A stretch of 64,000 bases of DNA from Aeromonas veronii (GTDB lineage Bacteria; Pseudomonadota; Gammaproteobacteria; Enterobacterales; Aeromonadaceae), in assembly GCF_040215105.1 (NCBI RefSeq), contig NZ_CP157875.1:2905501-2969500 (forward strand). Direction: 5' to 3'. Of this stretch, positions 10,241-19,179 are shown piece after piece (the first letter of the stretch is position 1; the number at the start of each line of letters is the position of its first letter). Position numbers and translations under genes: made by a program. Under the pieces are notes generated by a model. The model worked only from the letters and a program-made list of their open reading frames with translations. It did no database searches and was not told the DNA's origin.

Positions 10241-10759
10241 ATGCCCAAACGACTCATCAAACGCTGGCTGCCCGATCAGGAGAAGCTCAAGGAGCACAAG
10301 CATTTACGCCTGTTTGGCAAGCTGTTGCTCGATGCCAACCTCTGGCACCTCAACCGGCGCTCCGCCGCCGGTGCCTTCGCGGTGGGCCTCTTCATGGCCT
10401 GGATCCCGCTCCCCTGCCAGATGCTGCTGGCCGCCGGCGGCGCCATCGCCTGCCGGGTCAACCTGCCCCTCTCCGTCGCCCTGGTCTGGCTCTCCAACCC
10501 CTTCACCATGCCGCCGCTGTTCTACGGTGCCTATCTGGTGGGATGCCAGCTGCTGGGCCAGCCCCATCAACATATCGAGATAGAGTTCACCTGGGCCTGG
10601 CTGGTCTCGGTATTCGAAACCCTGGCTCCGCCCCTGTTGCTGGGCTCCCTGGTGCTCGCCCTGCTGAGCTCCCTGCTCGGCTACGCCCTGATCCGCACCT
10701 TCTGGCGCATCAACACGGTGCGTCAATGGCAGAAACGCAAGGTGGCACGGGCATGCTGA
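10241..10759 (+). CDS. DUF2062 integral membrane protein (first copy)
   Basis: A 172-residue protein of the DUF2062 family, whose function is unknown. The sequence starts MPKRLIKRWLPDQEKLKEHK, a basic cytosolic head. It has about three hydrophobic segments and the family core FAVGLFMAWIPLPCQMLLAA...LSNPFTMPPLFYGAY. It is divergent from comEC, whose likely start lies 28 bp away. It overlaps the next DUF2062 gene by 7 bases, so the pair is an operon of recognisably related paralogues. Confidence 0.85.
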   Translation: MPKRLIKRWLPDQEKLKEHKHLRLFGKLLLDANLWHLNRRSAAGAFAVGLFMAWIPLPCQMLLAAGGAIACRVNLPLSVALVWLSNPFTMPPLFYGAYLVGCQLLGQPHQHIEIEFTWAWLVSVFETLAPPLLLGSLVLALLSSLLGYALIRTFWRINTVRQWQKRKVARAC

Positions 10760-11259
10760 AGCAGTGGTTAGCCCGCCTGAAGCTGGATCCCGAAACCCTG
10801 CGCCAACAGAAATGGTTTGCCCTGTTCGGCGAGCGGCTGCTCGCTCCGGCACTGTGGCAGGGTGGGCGCCGCGCCCTCTGCGGCGCCATCGCCTCCGGCA
10901 TCTTCGCAAGCTGGGTGCCCATGCCCATGCACTCCCTGGTCGCGGTGGCCCTAGCCCTCGTCTTCAGTTTCAACCTGCCGCTGGCCCTGCTGGCAGTCTG
11001 GTTCAACAACCCCCTGACCCTGCCCTTCATGTACCTGTGGGCCTATCACACCGGTTGCCTGATGCTGGGGCACCCCCCCGAACCCTTCCACCTCAACTGG
11101 TCACTGCACTGGCTGGAACACGAGGCGGCCACCCTGGTGCCCCCCTTCCTGCTCGGCAGCTTGCTGCTCGCCCTGATCACGGCCGCCACCGGGGCCCTGC
11201 TCACCTTGTTGCTGCTGCAACTGGCTCGCCTCGGCAAGGGTCAACCCCGGCGCCCCTGA
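10753..11259 (+). CDS. DUF2062 integral membrane protein (second copy)
   Basis: A 168-residue paralogue of the preceding protein with the same architecture: a soluble N-terminal stretch ending QQKWFALFGERLLAPALW, then GAIASGIFASWVPMPMHSLVAVALALVF and WFNNPLTLPFMYLWAYHTGCLML. The ATG at 10753 lies inside the end of the first gene (7-base overlap), implying translational coupling. The two products share the WxPxPxQ/H and NNP/SNP-FT/LT-P signatures, so a heteromeric membrane complex is possible. That is inference only. Confidence 0.85.
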   Translation: MLKQWLARLKLDPETLRQQKWFALFGERLLAPALWQGGRRALCGAIASGIFASWVPMPMHSLVAVALALVFSFNLPLALLAVWFNNPLTLPFMYLWAYHTGCLMLGHPPEPFHLNWSLHWLEHEAATLVPPFLLGSLLLALITAATGALLTLLLLQLARLGKGQPRRP

Positions 11260-11392
11260 ACGCATAACTTTCGAGGCGAATGAATGACATAAGGGAGGCC
11301 GACGCGAGGGTGTCCCTTGCCATCATCTGGCTCTGCCACCACACTCCTATCAGTCTGTTTCCTCTTTGGTCGACTGCGATAAGGAGCCCTCC

Positions 11393-12919
11393 ATGGCCGA
11401 ACCACTGACCCTCGCCTACGCCAATGGCCAGCCCATCACCCTGCTGCCCGCACTGGCCAACCGTCACGGCCTCATCACCGGCGCTACCGGGACCGGCAAG
11501 ACCGTCACCCTGCAGGTGATGGCGGAAGGCTTCTCCCGCATCGGGGTACCGGTGTTCCTGGCGGACGTCAAAGGGGATCTCGCCGGACTGGGTGCCCCAG
11601 GAGCCCCCTCCACCAAGTTCGATGCCCGCCTGGCGCAGCTCGGCATCCCCGCACCCGAATTTGCCGCCAGCCCGGCCATCTTCTGGGATCTCTTTGCCGA
11701 GCAGGGCCACCCGGTGCGGGCCACCGTCTCCGACATGGGTCCCCTGCTGCTGGCCCGGCTGCTCGGGCTGAACGACACCCAGAGCGGGGTGCTGGAGCTG
11801 GTGTTCAAGGTGGCGGACGACGAGGGGCTGCTGCTGCTCGACCTGAAAGACTTGCGGGCCATGGTGCAGTTTGTCGGGGAGAACGCCAAGTTCCTCACCA
11901 CCCGTTATGGCAATGTCTCCACCGCCTCGGTCGGGGCCATCCTGCGCAACCTGCTCACCCTGGAGAGCGCCGGGGGGGATCACTTCTTCGGCGAGCCCAT
12001 GCTGGATATCCAGGATCTGCTGCAGACCGACGGCGCCGGCAGGGGCCACATCAATGTGCTGGCCGCCGCCAGACTGACCCAGTCCAGCCGGCTCTATGCC
12101 TGCTTCCTGCTCTGGCTGCTCTCCGAGCTGTTCGAACAGTTGCCCGAGGTGGGGGATCCCGAACGCCCTACACTGGTGTTCTTCTTCGACGAGGCGCATC
12201 TCCTGTTCAATGACGCGCCCAAGGCATTGCTCGAAAAGATAGAGCTGGTGGTGCGTCTCATCCGCTCCAAAGGGGTCGGCGTCTATTTCGTCACCCAGAG
12301 CCCGGCCGACATCCCTGACTCGGTGCTGGGGCAGCTCGGCAACCGGGTTCAGCATGCCCTGCGCGCCTTCACCCCGAGCGATCAGAAGGCGGTGCGCATT
12401 GCCGCCAACACCCTGCGAGCCAACCCCGCCTTCGACGCCGCTGGGGTCATCACCGAGCTAGGCGTCGGTGAGGCGCTCGTCTCCCTGCTCGATGAGAAGG
12501 GGCGCCCCAGCGTGGTGGAGCGCGCCTTCATCGCTCCCCCCGCCAGCCGCATCGGGCCACTGACGGGGGCCGAGCGTCAGACTCTTGTCCAGAGCTCATT
12601 GCTGCACGGCCGCTATGAGCAGATCGAGGACAGGGAGTCCGCCTTCGAGCGGCTCAAGGGCAATGAGAATGAGGAAAAAGCGGCCGGGGATGAGAAATCA
12701 AGCCCTTCCCCGACCCCGAAGAGCCAGCCTGAGCAGGGGGGGCTGCTCGATGCCCTGAGCGGCATGCTGTTTGGCCGTACCGGCCCCCGTGGCGGCCAGC
12801 ACGACGGGGTGGTGCAAACCGCCGCCAAGAGCGTGGCCCGCACCCTCGGCAACGAGGTGGGACGTCAGCTGATCCGCGGCGTGCTGGGATCCCTGCTGGG
12901 GGGCAAGGGGCGGCGCTAG
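11393..12919 (+). CDS. yjgR: HerA/VirB4-like ATPase, DUF853 family (YjgR type)
   Basis: A 508-residue cytosolic P-loop ATPase of the FtsK/HerA superfamily. It has Walker [16 protein letters not shown] (about 26-39), Walker [15 protein letters not shown] and the arginine-finger region [41 protein letters not shown]. The C-terminal 100 residues are charged and glycine-rich. The start [12 protein letters not shown] at 11393 has AAGGAG upstream, and the longer ATG is rejected. The family is widespread but its role is unproven; a HerA-like DNA pump or helicase activity is inferred from the fold. Confidence 0.87.
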   Translation: MAEPLTLAYANGQPITLLPALANRHGLITGATGTGKTVTLQVMAEGFSRIGVPVFLADVKGDLAGLGAPGAPSTKFDARLAQLGIPAPEFAASPAIFWDLFAEQGHPVRATVSDMGPLLLARLLGLNDTQSGVLELVFKVADDEGLLLLDLKDLRAMVQFVGENAKFLTTRYGNVSTASVGAILRNLLTLESAGGDHFFGEPMLDIQDLLQTDGAGRGHINVLAAARLTQSSRLYACFLLWLLSELFEQLPEVGDPERPTLVFFFDEAHLLFNDAPKALLEKIELVVRLIRSKGVGVYFVTQSPADIPDSVLGQLGNRVQHALRAFTPSDQKAVRIAANTLRANPAFDAAGVITELGVGEALVSLLDEKGRPSVVERAFIAPPASRIGPLTGAERQTLVQSSLLHGRYEQIEDRESAFERLKGNENEEKAAGDEKSSPSPTPKSQPEQGGLLDALSGMLFGRTGPRGGQHDGVVQTAAKSVARTLGNEVGRQLIRGVLGSLLGGKGRR

Positions 12920-12938
12920 TCCCCACGATAACCCGACA

Positions 12939-12967
12939 TAAAAAAGCCCGCCGAATTGGCGGGCTTT
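12939..12967 (-). terminator. Terminator between convergent yjgR and aspC
   Basis: The stem AAAGCCCGCC/GGCGGGCTTT surrounds a short AATT-type loop. On the minus strand it is followed by six T, about 45 bases after the aspC stop. On the plus strand only three T follow, so it should work best for aspC and weakly for the convergent ATPase gene. Confidence 0.88.
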
Positions 12968-13011
12968 GCGTGCGCCCTGGCGGGCAGGCGTTTGGTTTAG
13001 CGCGAGTCGCC

Positions 13012-14202
13012 TTACAGCACCTTGGCGATGGCATCGCACAGGGGATCGATGTTGGCACGGGTGATCCCGGCCACGCTGATCCGGCCGGAGCCGACGATAT
13101 AGATGGCAAACTCGCTCTTGAGGCGCTCCACCTGATCTTTCGAGAGACCGGAGAAGGAGAACATGCCGTTCTGCTCGCGGATGAAGCCAAAGTCCTGGGC
13201 GACACCACGCTCGGCGAGCTTCTCCACCAGCAGCTCGCGCATCTCGCGGATCCGCACGCGCATGGCGGTCACCTCTTCCACCCACTCGGCATAGAGGGCC
13301 GGATCGCTGACGATGGCCGTCACCACGGCGGCGCCATGTGACGGCGGATTGGAGTAGTTGGCACGGATGACGGTCTTCACCTGGGTGAAGGCCACATCGG
13401 CCACGGCCTTGCTCGCACTCACCAGGGTGAAGGCGCCGACCCGCTCGTTGTAGAGGCCGAAGTTCTTGGAGAAGGAGCTCGCCACCAGCAGCTCGTCGTG
13501 GCACGCGGCGAAGATCCGCAGCCCTTGTGCATCCTCTTCGATGCCACGGGCAAACCCTTGATAGGCGAAGTCAAACAGCGGCAACCAGCCGGCGGCGGCG
13601 CTCTGCTTGGCCAGGGCCTGCCACTGTTCGGTGGTCGGATCGATACCGGTCGGGTTGTGGCAGCAGCCGTGCAGCAGTACCAGATCGCCGGCCTGCGCTT
13701 CGGCCAGCGAGGCCTGCATGGTGGCGAAGTCGAGGCCCTTGGTGGCGGCATCGTAGTACTTGTACCATTTCACGGAGAGACCGGCGGCCTGGAACACGCT
13801 GACATGGTTGGCCCAGGTGGGATCGGAGATCCAGATGGTCTTGGCGAGCCCGTTGCGCACCACGAACTCGGCGGCGATACGCAGCGCCCCTGTACCGCCC
13901 GGTGCCTGCGCCGTCTTGGCGCGGCCGCTGGCGATCAGGGCGGAGTCCTGCCCGAACAGCAGTTGTTGCACGATGCGGGCGTACTCGGGGTTGCCCTCGA
14001 TACCGAGATAATTCTTGGTCTTCTCGTCACCGAGCAGCTTCTGTTCGGCCTTCTTGACGCAGTGCAGTATGGGGGTGGCACCGGACTCATCCTTGTAGAT
14101 ACCGACCCCCAGATTGATCTTGCGGTTACGAGTATCGGCACGGAAGGCTTCGGTCAGGCCCAGAATAGGATCCGCTGGGGCGGCAACAACCTTTTCAAAC
14201 AT
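13012..14202 (-). CDS. aspC: Aspartate aminotransferase
   Basis: A PLP-dependent class I aminotransferase that interconverts aspartate and oxaloacetate with glutamate and 2-oxoglutarate. At 396 residues it equals E. coli AspC in length and follows it closely, e.g. [54 protein letters not shown] and [19 protein letters not shown]. The Schiff-base lysine lies in [17 protein letters not shown], and [10 protein letters not shown] is present. Start 14202 matches the family; an upstream ATG adds 22 unrelated residues. TyrB-like aromatic activity is possible, but AspC is the closer match. Confidence 0.95.
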   Translation of the reverse strand: MFEKVVAAPADPILGLTEAFRADTRNRKINLGVGIYKDESGATPILHCVKKAEQKLLGDEKTKNYLGIEGNPEYARIVQQLLFGQDSALIASGRAKTAQAPGGTGALRIAAEFVVRNGLAKTIWISDPTWANHVSVFQAAGLSVKWYKYYDAATKGLDFATMQASLAEAQAGDLVLLHGCCHNPTGIDPTTEQWQALAKQSAAAGWLPLFDFAYQGFARGIEEDAQGLRIFAACHDELLVASSFSKNFGLYNERVGAFTLVSASKAVADVAFTQVKTVIRANYSNPPSHGAAVVTAIVSDPALYAEWVEEVTAMRVRIREMRELLVEKLAERGVAQDFGFIREQNGMFSFSGLSKDQVERLKSEFAIYIVGSGRISVAGITRANIDPLCDAIAKVL

Positions 14203-14263
14203 GGTAGTCCCTGTATTCCATTGAATGTGTTGGGTGGCAGGCGCGTTTTTGAAACAAAAAAGT

Positions 14264-14292
14264 GGCAAACAAAAGCGCCCGCAGGGGAGCGC
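14264..14292 (-). terminator. Probable terminator of the unknown gene at 14341-15315
   Basis: On the minus strand a GCGCTC/GGGCGC stem (one G-U pair) is followed by TTTTGTTTG, about 50 bases after the stop of the upstream unknown gene and before aspC. The stem is short but GC-rich with a U-rich tail. Confidence 0.55.
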
Positions 14293-14340
14293 ATTGTCAG
14301 CTCTTTATACCACCCTGCTCAATAGGGGAAAACCGCTTTT

Positions 14341-15315
14341 TCACAGACATCTTTGACCACTTACACTGCCCAGGTCACCGACGGCATGCCACTCATGCGC
14401 CAGGGCGCAGACTTCGGCGGACAAACCGCTGTTTGACTCGATCAAATCGCTACAAAGTGCCACCAGTGGCCGCGGGATCCGGCTCGGTTCCCAGGGGCGG
14501 GAATCCACCAGGGGCGAGGCATAGGCCTCCTTGATGGGGGCCAAGACCCGTGGCAGCCACCAGCTCGCCGGCCGCCCAAGCCGCTCGGCCAGCATCAGCA
14601 CCCGATCGATGGCCGCGGGCTCCAGCGCCCCCAGGTGACTCCAGAGCACCTGAGGCGGCAGTGCGGCAATCAGGGACCGCAGGGCGCCGGGTTCATCGGG
14701 GGGCAGCCAGACCAGCAGGGCATCATCGGGCAATGCCAGCTCCGCGAAGGCGCCGAGAGAATTGGTGCTGATCACTCGCTGCATATGCCCCTCCCTCCAC
14801 AGGATCTTGCCAAGGCCCCCCAGGGTGCGAACGGGCAGCGCCACCTCGCCGAGACTCTCCAGCCAGGGCCCCGCATCCAGCAGGCGCCCCCCGCTGAAAA
14901 ACAGGCTGAACGGATGCGCGGCCCGCAGCCGCAGGGATTGATCCCGACACAGCCCAATCCCCTTGTCTTCGAAGTTGATCTGCTCGACGGGGCTGAAGCT
15001 GCCCTGCCCTTTGCGATAGAGCGCCGCCAGTACCCGCTCGTTGACCCGCTCCCCCAGCAACCAACCCTGCCCATGCAGCCACTCCTCCGGCTCGGGCGGG
15101 GCGCAGGCCATCTCGGCCAGGGTCAGCTCACGGGTCAGATAGCGGCGGCCCGCCGGCGTCAGCTCATAGCGATGATTGCCAAGGGCCAGCAACAGCTGAT
15201 TGTCTCTGAGCATGCCGATGAGCGGCTGCCATTGGCGCGCACGCAACACAGGGGCGGCATCGGCCAGCAACTGCTGCGCCAGCGCCCGCCACTCGGGGTG
15301 GGTAAAATCGATCAA
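14341..15315 (-). CDS. Unknown cytosolic protein, possible degenerate TOPRIM-like (DUF2220-like) C-terminal region
   Basis: I do not recognise this 324-residue protein with confidence. It has no signal peptide or membrane segment. Residues 1-75 look like winged-helix DNA-binding modules (PLIGMLRDNQLLLALGNHRY, ELTPAGRRYLTRELTLAE). The second half (about 175-275) has the order VISTNS-LGAF, LLVWLPPDEPGALRSLIAAL and LWSHLGALEPAAIDRVLMLA. This recalls the E...DxD TOPRIM pattern of Spo11/TopoVI-A and JetD C-terminal proteins, but with the acidic residues absent. The start MIDFTHPEWRAL has no strong Shine-Dalgarno. It is monocistronic, between porin and aspC. Confidence 0.6.
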   Translation of the reverse strand: MIDFTHPEWRALAQQLLADAAPVLRARQWQPLIGMLRDNQLLLALGNHRYELTPAGRRYLTRELTLAEMACAPPEPEEWLHGQGWLLGERVNERVLAALYRKGQGSFSPVEQINFEDKGIGLCRDQSLRLRAAHPFSLFFSGGRLLDAGPWLESLGEVALPVRTLGGLGKILWREGHMQRVISTNSLGAFAELALPDDALLVWLPPDEPGALRSLIAALPPQVLWSHLGALEPAAIDRVLMLAERLGRPASWWLPRVLAPIKEAYASPLVDSRPWEPSRIPRPLVALCSDLIESNSGLSAEVCALAHEWHAVGDLGSVSGQRCL

Positions 15316-15464
15316 GCCTGCTCTTCCCTGTCGGTCAACTTTCCTTCAACAAGTTGAATAATCTAGCGATCCAGCTTGAGAGAGCCAAGGGAAAAAGCGT
15401 GGCAACGTGATGCTGCGCGGGAATGAGTGGGAGAGGTCGGAGGAGGTGTTGTGTGGGAAGGGCA

Positions 15465-15500
15465 CAAAAAACAAAACGGCCAAGCGAAGCTTGGCCGTTT
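15465..15500 (-). terminator. Terminator of the porin gene
   Basis: On the minus strand AAACGGCCAAGC-TTC-GCTTGGCCGTTT is followed by TGTTTTTTGT, 27 bases after the porin stop. The 12-bp stem with U-rich tail is typical for a highly expressed outer-membrane protein mRNA. Confidence 0.9.
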
Positions 15501-15527
15501 ACTCACTAACTCAGTCTCAAGACTGGA

Positions 15528-16565
15528 TTAGAAGTTGTATTGCAGGGCAACGGTGAACTCGTCATCCACGTTGTCGATACCCTGGATCTTGTACTCGGTG
15601 TAAGCCTTGAACTTGGAGGTGAAGTTGTACTGCACGCCCAGCAGGGTCTCATCAACAATATCTTCGTAAGAAGCATTGGCGGAGTTGGAGGCAACCTTGC
15701 CTTCCTTGAAGTTGTAGCCGGCCAGGAAGGTCCAGGCGTCAACGTTGTAGGAAGCAGCCAGCTCGTAGCCACGGCCCTTGTCCTTGTCGCTACCGAAGGC
15801 AGTGTTGTCGTAGCTCAGGTCACCCTGGGTGTAGACACCGGCGAAGTAGAAGCCGTTGATGGCGTAGTGTGCGCCCAGGGCCCACTCTTTCTTGTCGCCA
15901 GAAGCGGAAGTGGTGGTGCTTTCCAGGTCGGAGTAAGCGTAACCGGCGTCGAAGCCCAGACCGAAGTCGAAGTCATAACCAGCAGCGGCAGCATAGCCGT
16001 ACTTACGTTTTACGTTCGGACCGTATACGGCGTCTTCAGTGATGCCTTGGCCGATGTCGGTAACCTTGACGGCTACGTCATCGTTGGTCTGGTAGGACAG
16101 CTTGCCGCTGAAACCGCCAAAGCTGTTGGAGTAGATGATCTGACCTTCTTGACGGCCGTCGTAGAAGTTACCTACGTCACCCCATTCGTTGAAGATATCG
16201 GTCGGCTCCAGCACGTCGTAGAACGCGGTGTCGGTTTGACCGAAGATGATCTTACCGTACTGGGTACCGTCCAGGCCGACATAGATGTGACGGGAGTTGA
16301 ACTTGTTGTCAGAGTTTTCAGCAGAAACTTGCCACTCGGTCTTGGCGATACCGGACCAAGTGTTGTTCAGCGCAACTTTACCGGACCAGCCCAGACGGGA
16401 AGAACCAACCAGCTCGGTATCAGCGTCGTCATGGTCAGCGTATACGTTAGCCTGAACACGGCCGTAGATATCAAAAGAGGTACCGTCTTTGTCATAAACG
16501 ACTGCGGCGTTAGCGGCAGAAGCGAACAGAGCCGGGATTGCGATAGCCAGAATTGTCTTTTTCAT
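15528..16565 (-). CDS. General porin (Gram-negative porin, OmpC/OmpF-like)
   Basis: A 345-residue outer-membrane beta-barrel porin for passive diffusion of small hydrophilic solutes. The signal peptide MKKTILAIAIPALFASAANA is cleaved before AVVYDKDG. It is followed by the porin start motif FDIYGRVQANVYAD, alternating amphipathic strands, a PTDIFNEWGDVGNF loop-3-like segment and the terminal aromatic residue in VALQYNF. The start is at 16565, with GGAAAC upstream; a 4-codon longer ATG is less likely. The long upstream region is shared with divergent dinG and carries palindromic sequences that may regulate it. Confidence 0.93.
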   Translation of the reverse strand: MKKTILAIAIPALFASAANAAVVYDKDGTSFDIYGRVQANVYADHDDADTELVGSSRLGWSGKVALNNTWSGIAKTEWQVSAENSDNKFNSRHIYVGLDGTQYGKIIFGQTDTAFYDVLEPTDIFNEWGDVGNFYDGRQEGQIIYSNSFGGFSGKLSYQTNDDVAVKVTDIGQGITEDAVYGPNVKRKYGYAAAAGYDFDFGLGFDAGYAYSDLESTTTSASGDKKEWALGAHYAINGFYFAGVYTQGDLSYDNTAFGSDKDKGRGYELAASYNVDAWTFLAGYNFKEGKVASNSANASYEDIVDETLLGVQYNFTSKFKAYTEYKIQGIDNVDDEFTVALQYNF

Positions 16566-16950
16566 AGTTGTTTCCAATGCCTACTGTAATTAAACACTAA
16601 GTCCTTGTTATTCCCTGTGTTAGCGATGTTCTTTGCATCACTATGCCGCCGAGACTATCACCGGGTTTTCCTATCCGCAACGAAAAAACTTGGAACTTTT
16701 TGCGAAATGCTTAGTCAAAGCAAAAATTTTGTGAGCTGACTCTCACATTGACAGCCCCTGAAAGGGAAAACGTTTACAGCGATTATCGCTGCATTAATAA
16801 CCCAGTCTGGTGGTTTATTGCACCGATTTGAGTCCTCATACTATAAATGCGGCGCCAGGGATCCCTTCCCCTGTCACTCCCTGCCTCGACCCCACCGCCT
16901 TGTTGCGGGTATCCTGTCTGCACCTCCCCCGCATCGGCCAGACTTCATTT
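16566..16950. other. Intergenic region between the divergent porin and dinG genes
   Basis: 385 bp holding both promoters. The half nearest the porin is AT-rich. It contains the perfect inverted repeat TGTGAG-N6-CTCACA (16730-16747) and, further towards dinG, AAAACGTTTA (16767-16776), which resembles a LacI/PurR-family half-palindrome. No CTGT-N8-ACAG LexA box was seen, although dinG is SOS-induced in E. coli. Confidence 0.5.
16730..16747. promoter_or_regulatory. Palindromic putative operator TGTGAG-N6-CTCACA
   Basis: A perfect 6+6 inverted repeat with a 6-bp centre, 165 bp upstream of the porin start. It resembles a CRP site, but the TGTGA and TCACA half-sites are separated by 8 rather than 6 bp. 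CRP binding is therefore doubtful and another dimeric regulator is as likely. Confidence 0.35.
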
Positions 16951-19023
16951 ATGCTATCGACCCGCCTCAAAGCCACCATTCGCAATACTTATCGACAGAT
17001 TGCCGATGGTTTACCCGGCTTTGTGCCCCGTAAAGAGCAGAACTTTCTGGTGGCCGAGATAGCCAAGACCCTGACCGGTGAATACGACAGGGCCCGCCGG
17101 ATCCTGGTAGCCGAGGCGGGCACCGGCATCGGCAAATCCCTCTCCTACGCCCAGGGTGCCATCCCGGTGGCACGCCTCACCCAGAAGAAGCTGGTGATCT
17201 CTACCGCCACCGTCGCCCTGCAAGAGCAGCTCATCCACAAGGACTTGCCCTTCTACCACAGGCACAGCGAGCTGCCGTTCCGGTTCATGCTGGTCAAGGG
17301 ACGCCAGCGTTACTGCTGCGAACACTTGCTGGAGCAGGCGGCGAGCGGCGGCGAGATGGCCAACTTCGAGCTCGATTTCGGGGCTTTGAGCAAACACAAG
17401 CCTTCCGATGCCGACAAAGAGCGCTATCAGGCGCTGTGGCAGGCCTATACCGAGGGCAAGTGGGACGGCGATCGGGACAACTGGCCCAAGCCCATCCCGG
17501 ATCTCTGCTGGGACAGGATTGCCGCCGACCGCCACAGCTGCAACAAGGCCCTGAGCCATCACCAGCACTGCCCCTTCCACCGCGCCCGCAACGACATGGA
17601 TGCCGCCGACGTGCTGGTGGTCAACCACGCCCTGCTGCTCTCGGATCTCACCATGGGGGGCGGCATCATTCTGCCGCCGCCGGATGAGTGCATCTATGTG
17701 CTGGACGAAGCCCATCACCTGCCGACCATCGCCCGGGATCACGGGGCCGCTTCCGCCAGCGTCAAGGGTTCGCGCCGCTGGCTGGAGAAGCTGGTGCAAA
17801 GTGCCGGCAAACTGGCCCGGGCGCTGAACAAGGAGAGCCTGCTGGACCCTCAGCTCAAGTTGCAGGATGCGCTGGCCTCCCTGCAGCCGGATCTCAAGGC
17901 GCTGGAGCAGTGGCTCGCCGGCAACGATCACCTGTTTGGGGGGGAGCAGCATCATCGCTTCGCCGACGGGGTGCTGCCGGATCCCCTGCCCATGCTGGCG
18001 GAGAATCTGAAAGAGGCGAGCAAGAAGGCGCTGCGTGCGCTGGACAGGATGCAGGGGGCCATCGGCGAGGCTCTCAAGGATGGGGAGATCCGCCGCAAGG
18101 AGGCCGAGCCCCTGCTGGCGGAGAGCGGTTTTCACCTGCAACGACTCGAGAGCTTCTGCGCCCTGTGGGAGATGCTGAGCCGCCACGTGCCCACCGGCAA
18201 GACGCCACTGGCCCGCTGGATGGCCAAGGGGGAGGATGGCGACATCTGGCTGCACGCCTCCCCCATCGAAGTGGGTTATCTGCTGGAGGAGTGGCTCTGG
18301 TCAAAATGCCTTGGCGCCGTGCTGGTGTCGGCCACCCTCACCGCCCTCTCCTCCTTCAGTTACTTCCGCCATCAGGTGGGGCTCAAGGAGCACGATGGCA
18401 CCCGCTATCTGCGATTGCGTTCCCCCTTCGACTACCACAAGGCGGAGCTCTATCTGCCCAAGATGGTCCATGAGCCCAGCGCCCCGGCCTTCACCCAGGA
18501 GCTGATAGAAACTCTGCCCCGCCTGGTGGCGGGCAAGGAGGCGAGCCTGGTGCTCTTCTCCTCCTACCGGCAGATGAACGAAGTGGCGGCGGGAGTGCGG
18601 GCCAAGGGGCTCTCCCTGCTAGTACAGGGGGAGGCATCTCGCAGCGCCCTCTTGACCCTGCACAAACAGAAGTGCGACGGCGGCCAGGCCAGCATCTTGT
18701 TTGGTACCGGCAGCTTCTCCGAGGGGCTGGACCTGCCCGGCCACTACCTCACCAACCTGGTGATCACCAAGCTCCCCTTCGCGGTGCCCAACTCCCCGGT
18801 GGAAGAGGCCACCGCCGAGTGGATTGAGCAGCGCGGCGGCAATCCCTTCCTGCAGCTGACGGTGCCGGAGGCGTCCCGCAAGCTCATCCAGGCCTGCGGT
18901 CGCCTCATTCGCAAGGAGGCCGACAGGGGGCGGGTCACCATTCTCGACCGGCGCCTGCTGACCAAGCGTTACGGCAAGGGGCTGCTGGATGCCCTGCCGC
19001 CCTTCACCCGACGGGTGGAGTAG
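16951..19023 (+). CDS. dinG: ATP-dependent DNA helicase DinG
   Basis: DinG is an XPD-like 5'-3' superfamily 2 helicase that unwinds R-loops and forked DNA. The 690-residue protein has Walker A VAEAGTGIGKSLSY, the motif VVSTATVALQEQLI, and Fe-S cluster cysteines in RQRYCCEHLL, DLCWDRI, SCNKAL and HHQHCPFHR. It also has ADVLVVNHALL, the DEAH box VLDEAHHLP, and C-terminal motifs FGTGSFSEGLDLPG and QACGRLIRKEADRG. The start MLSTRLKATIRNTYRQI at 16951 matches the family; the ORF could extend 47 codons upstream but that part is not DinG-like. No clear LexA box was found. Confidence 0.93.
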   Translation: MLSTRLKATIRNTYRQIADGLPGFVPRKEQNFLVAEIAKTLTGEYDRARRILVAEAGTGIGKSLSYAQGAIPVARLTQKKLVISTATVALQEQLIHKDLPFYHRHSELPFRFMLVKGRQRYCCEHLLEQAASGGEMANFELDFGALSKHKPSDADKERYQALWQAYTEGKWDGDRDNWPKPIPDLCWDRIAADRHSCNKALSHHQHCPFHRARNDMDAADVLVVNHALLLSDLTMGGGIILPPPDECIYVLDEAHHLPTIARDHGAASASVKGSRRWLEKLVQSAGKLARALNKESLLDPQLKLQDALASLQPDLKALEQWLAGNDHLFGGEQHHRFADGVLPDPLPMLAENLKEASKKALRALDRMQGAIGEALKDGEIRRKEAEPLLAESGFHLQRLESFCALWEMLSRHVPTGKTPLARWMAKGEDGDIWLHASPIEVGYLLEEWLWSKCLGAVLVSATLTALSSFSYFRHQVGLKEHDGTRYLRLRSPFDYHKAELYLPKMVHEPSAPAFTQELIETLPRLVAGKEASLVLFSSYRQMNEVAAGVRAKGLSLLVQGEASRSALLTLHKQKCDGGQASILFGTGSFSEGLDLPGHYLTNLVITKLPFAVPNSPVEEATAEWIEQRGGNPFLQLTVPEASRKLIQACGRLIRKEADRGRVTILDRRLLTKRYGKGLLDALPPFTRRVE

Positions 19024-19179
19024 GCCAAAGGATCGACTGCCCGCCCCTTCTCCTGCGAGAAAATACGCTGCAAACCCGGTCAGAGACGCCCTAAACACCT
19101 ATTGCCGCTGTGCGGCAAACCTGTAAAAATGAGCCCCTATTTTTCAGTGGGCACTCGCCTGACTGTTCAAGGAGATGAA

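Noticed and set aside
14341..15315. A complete Wadjet (JetABCD) defence system
   Set aside because: The similarity to JetD-type TOPRIM domains is weak and degenerate, and no JetA, JetB or JetC gene adjoins.
16730..16747. CRP binding site upstream of the porin
   Set aside because: The half-sites TGTGA and TCACA are 8 bp apart instead of 6. I keep it only as an unassigned palindrome.
16780..16950. LexA box for dinG
   Set aside because: E. coli dinG is SOS-controlled, but no CTGT-N8-ACAG or close variant was found upstream of this dinG.
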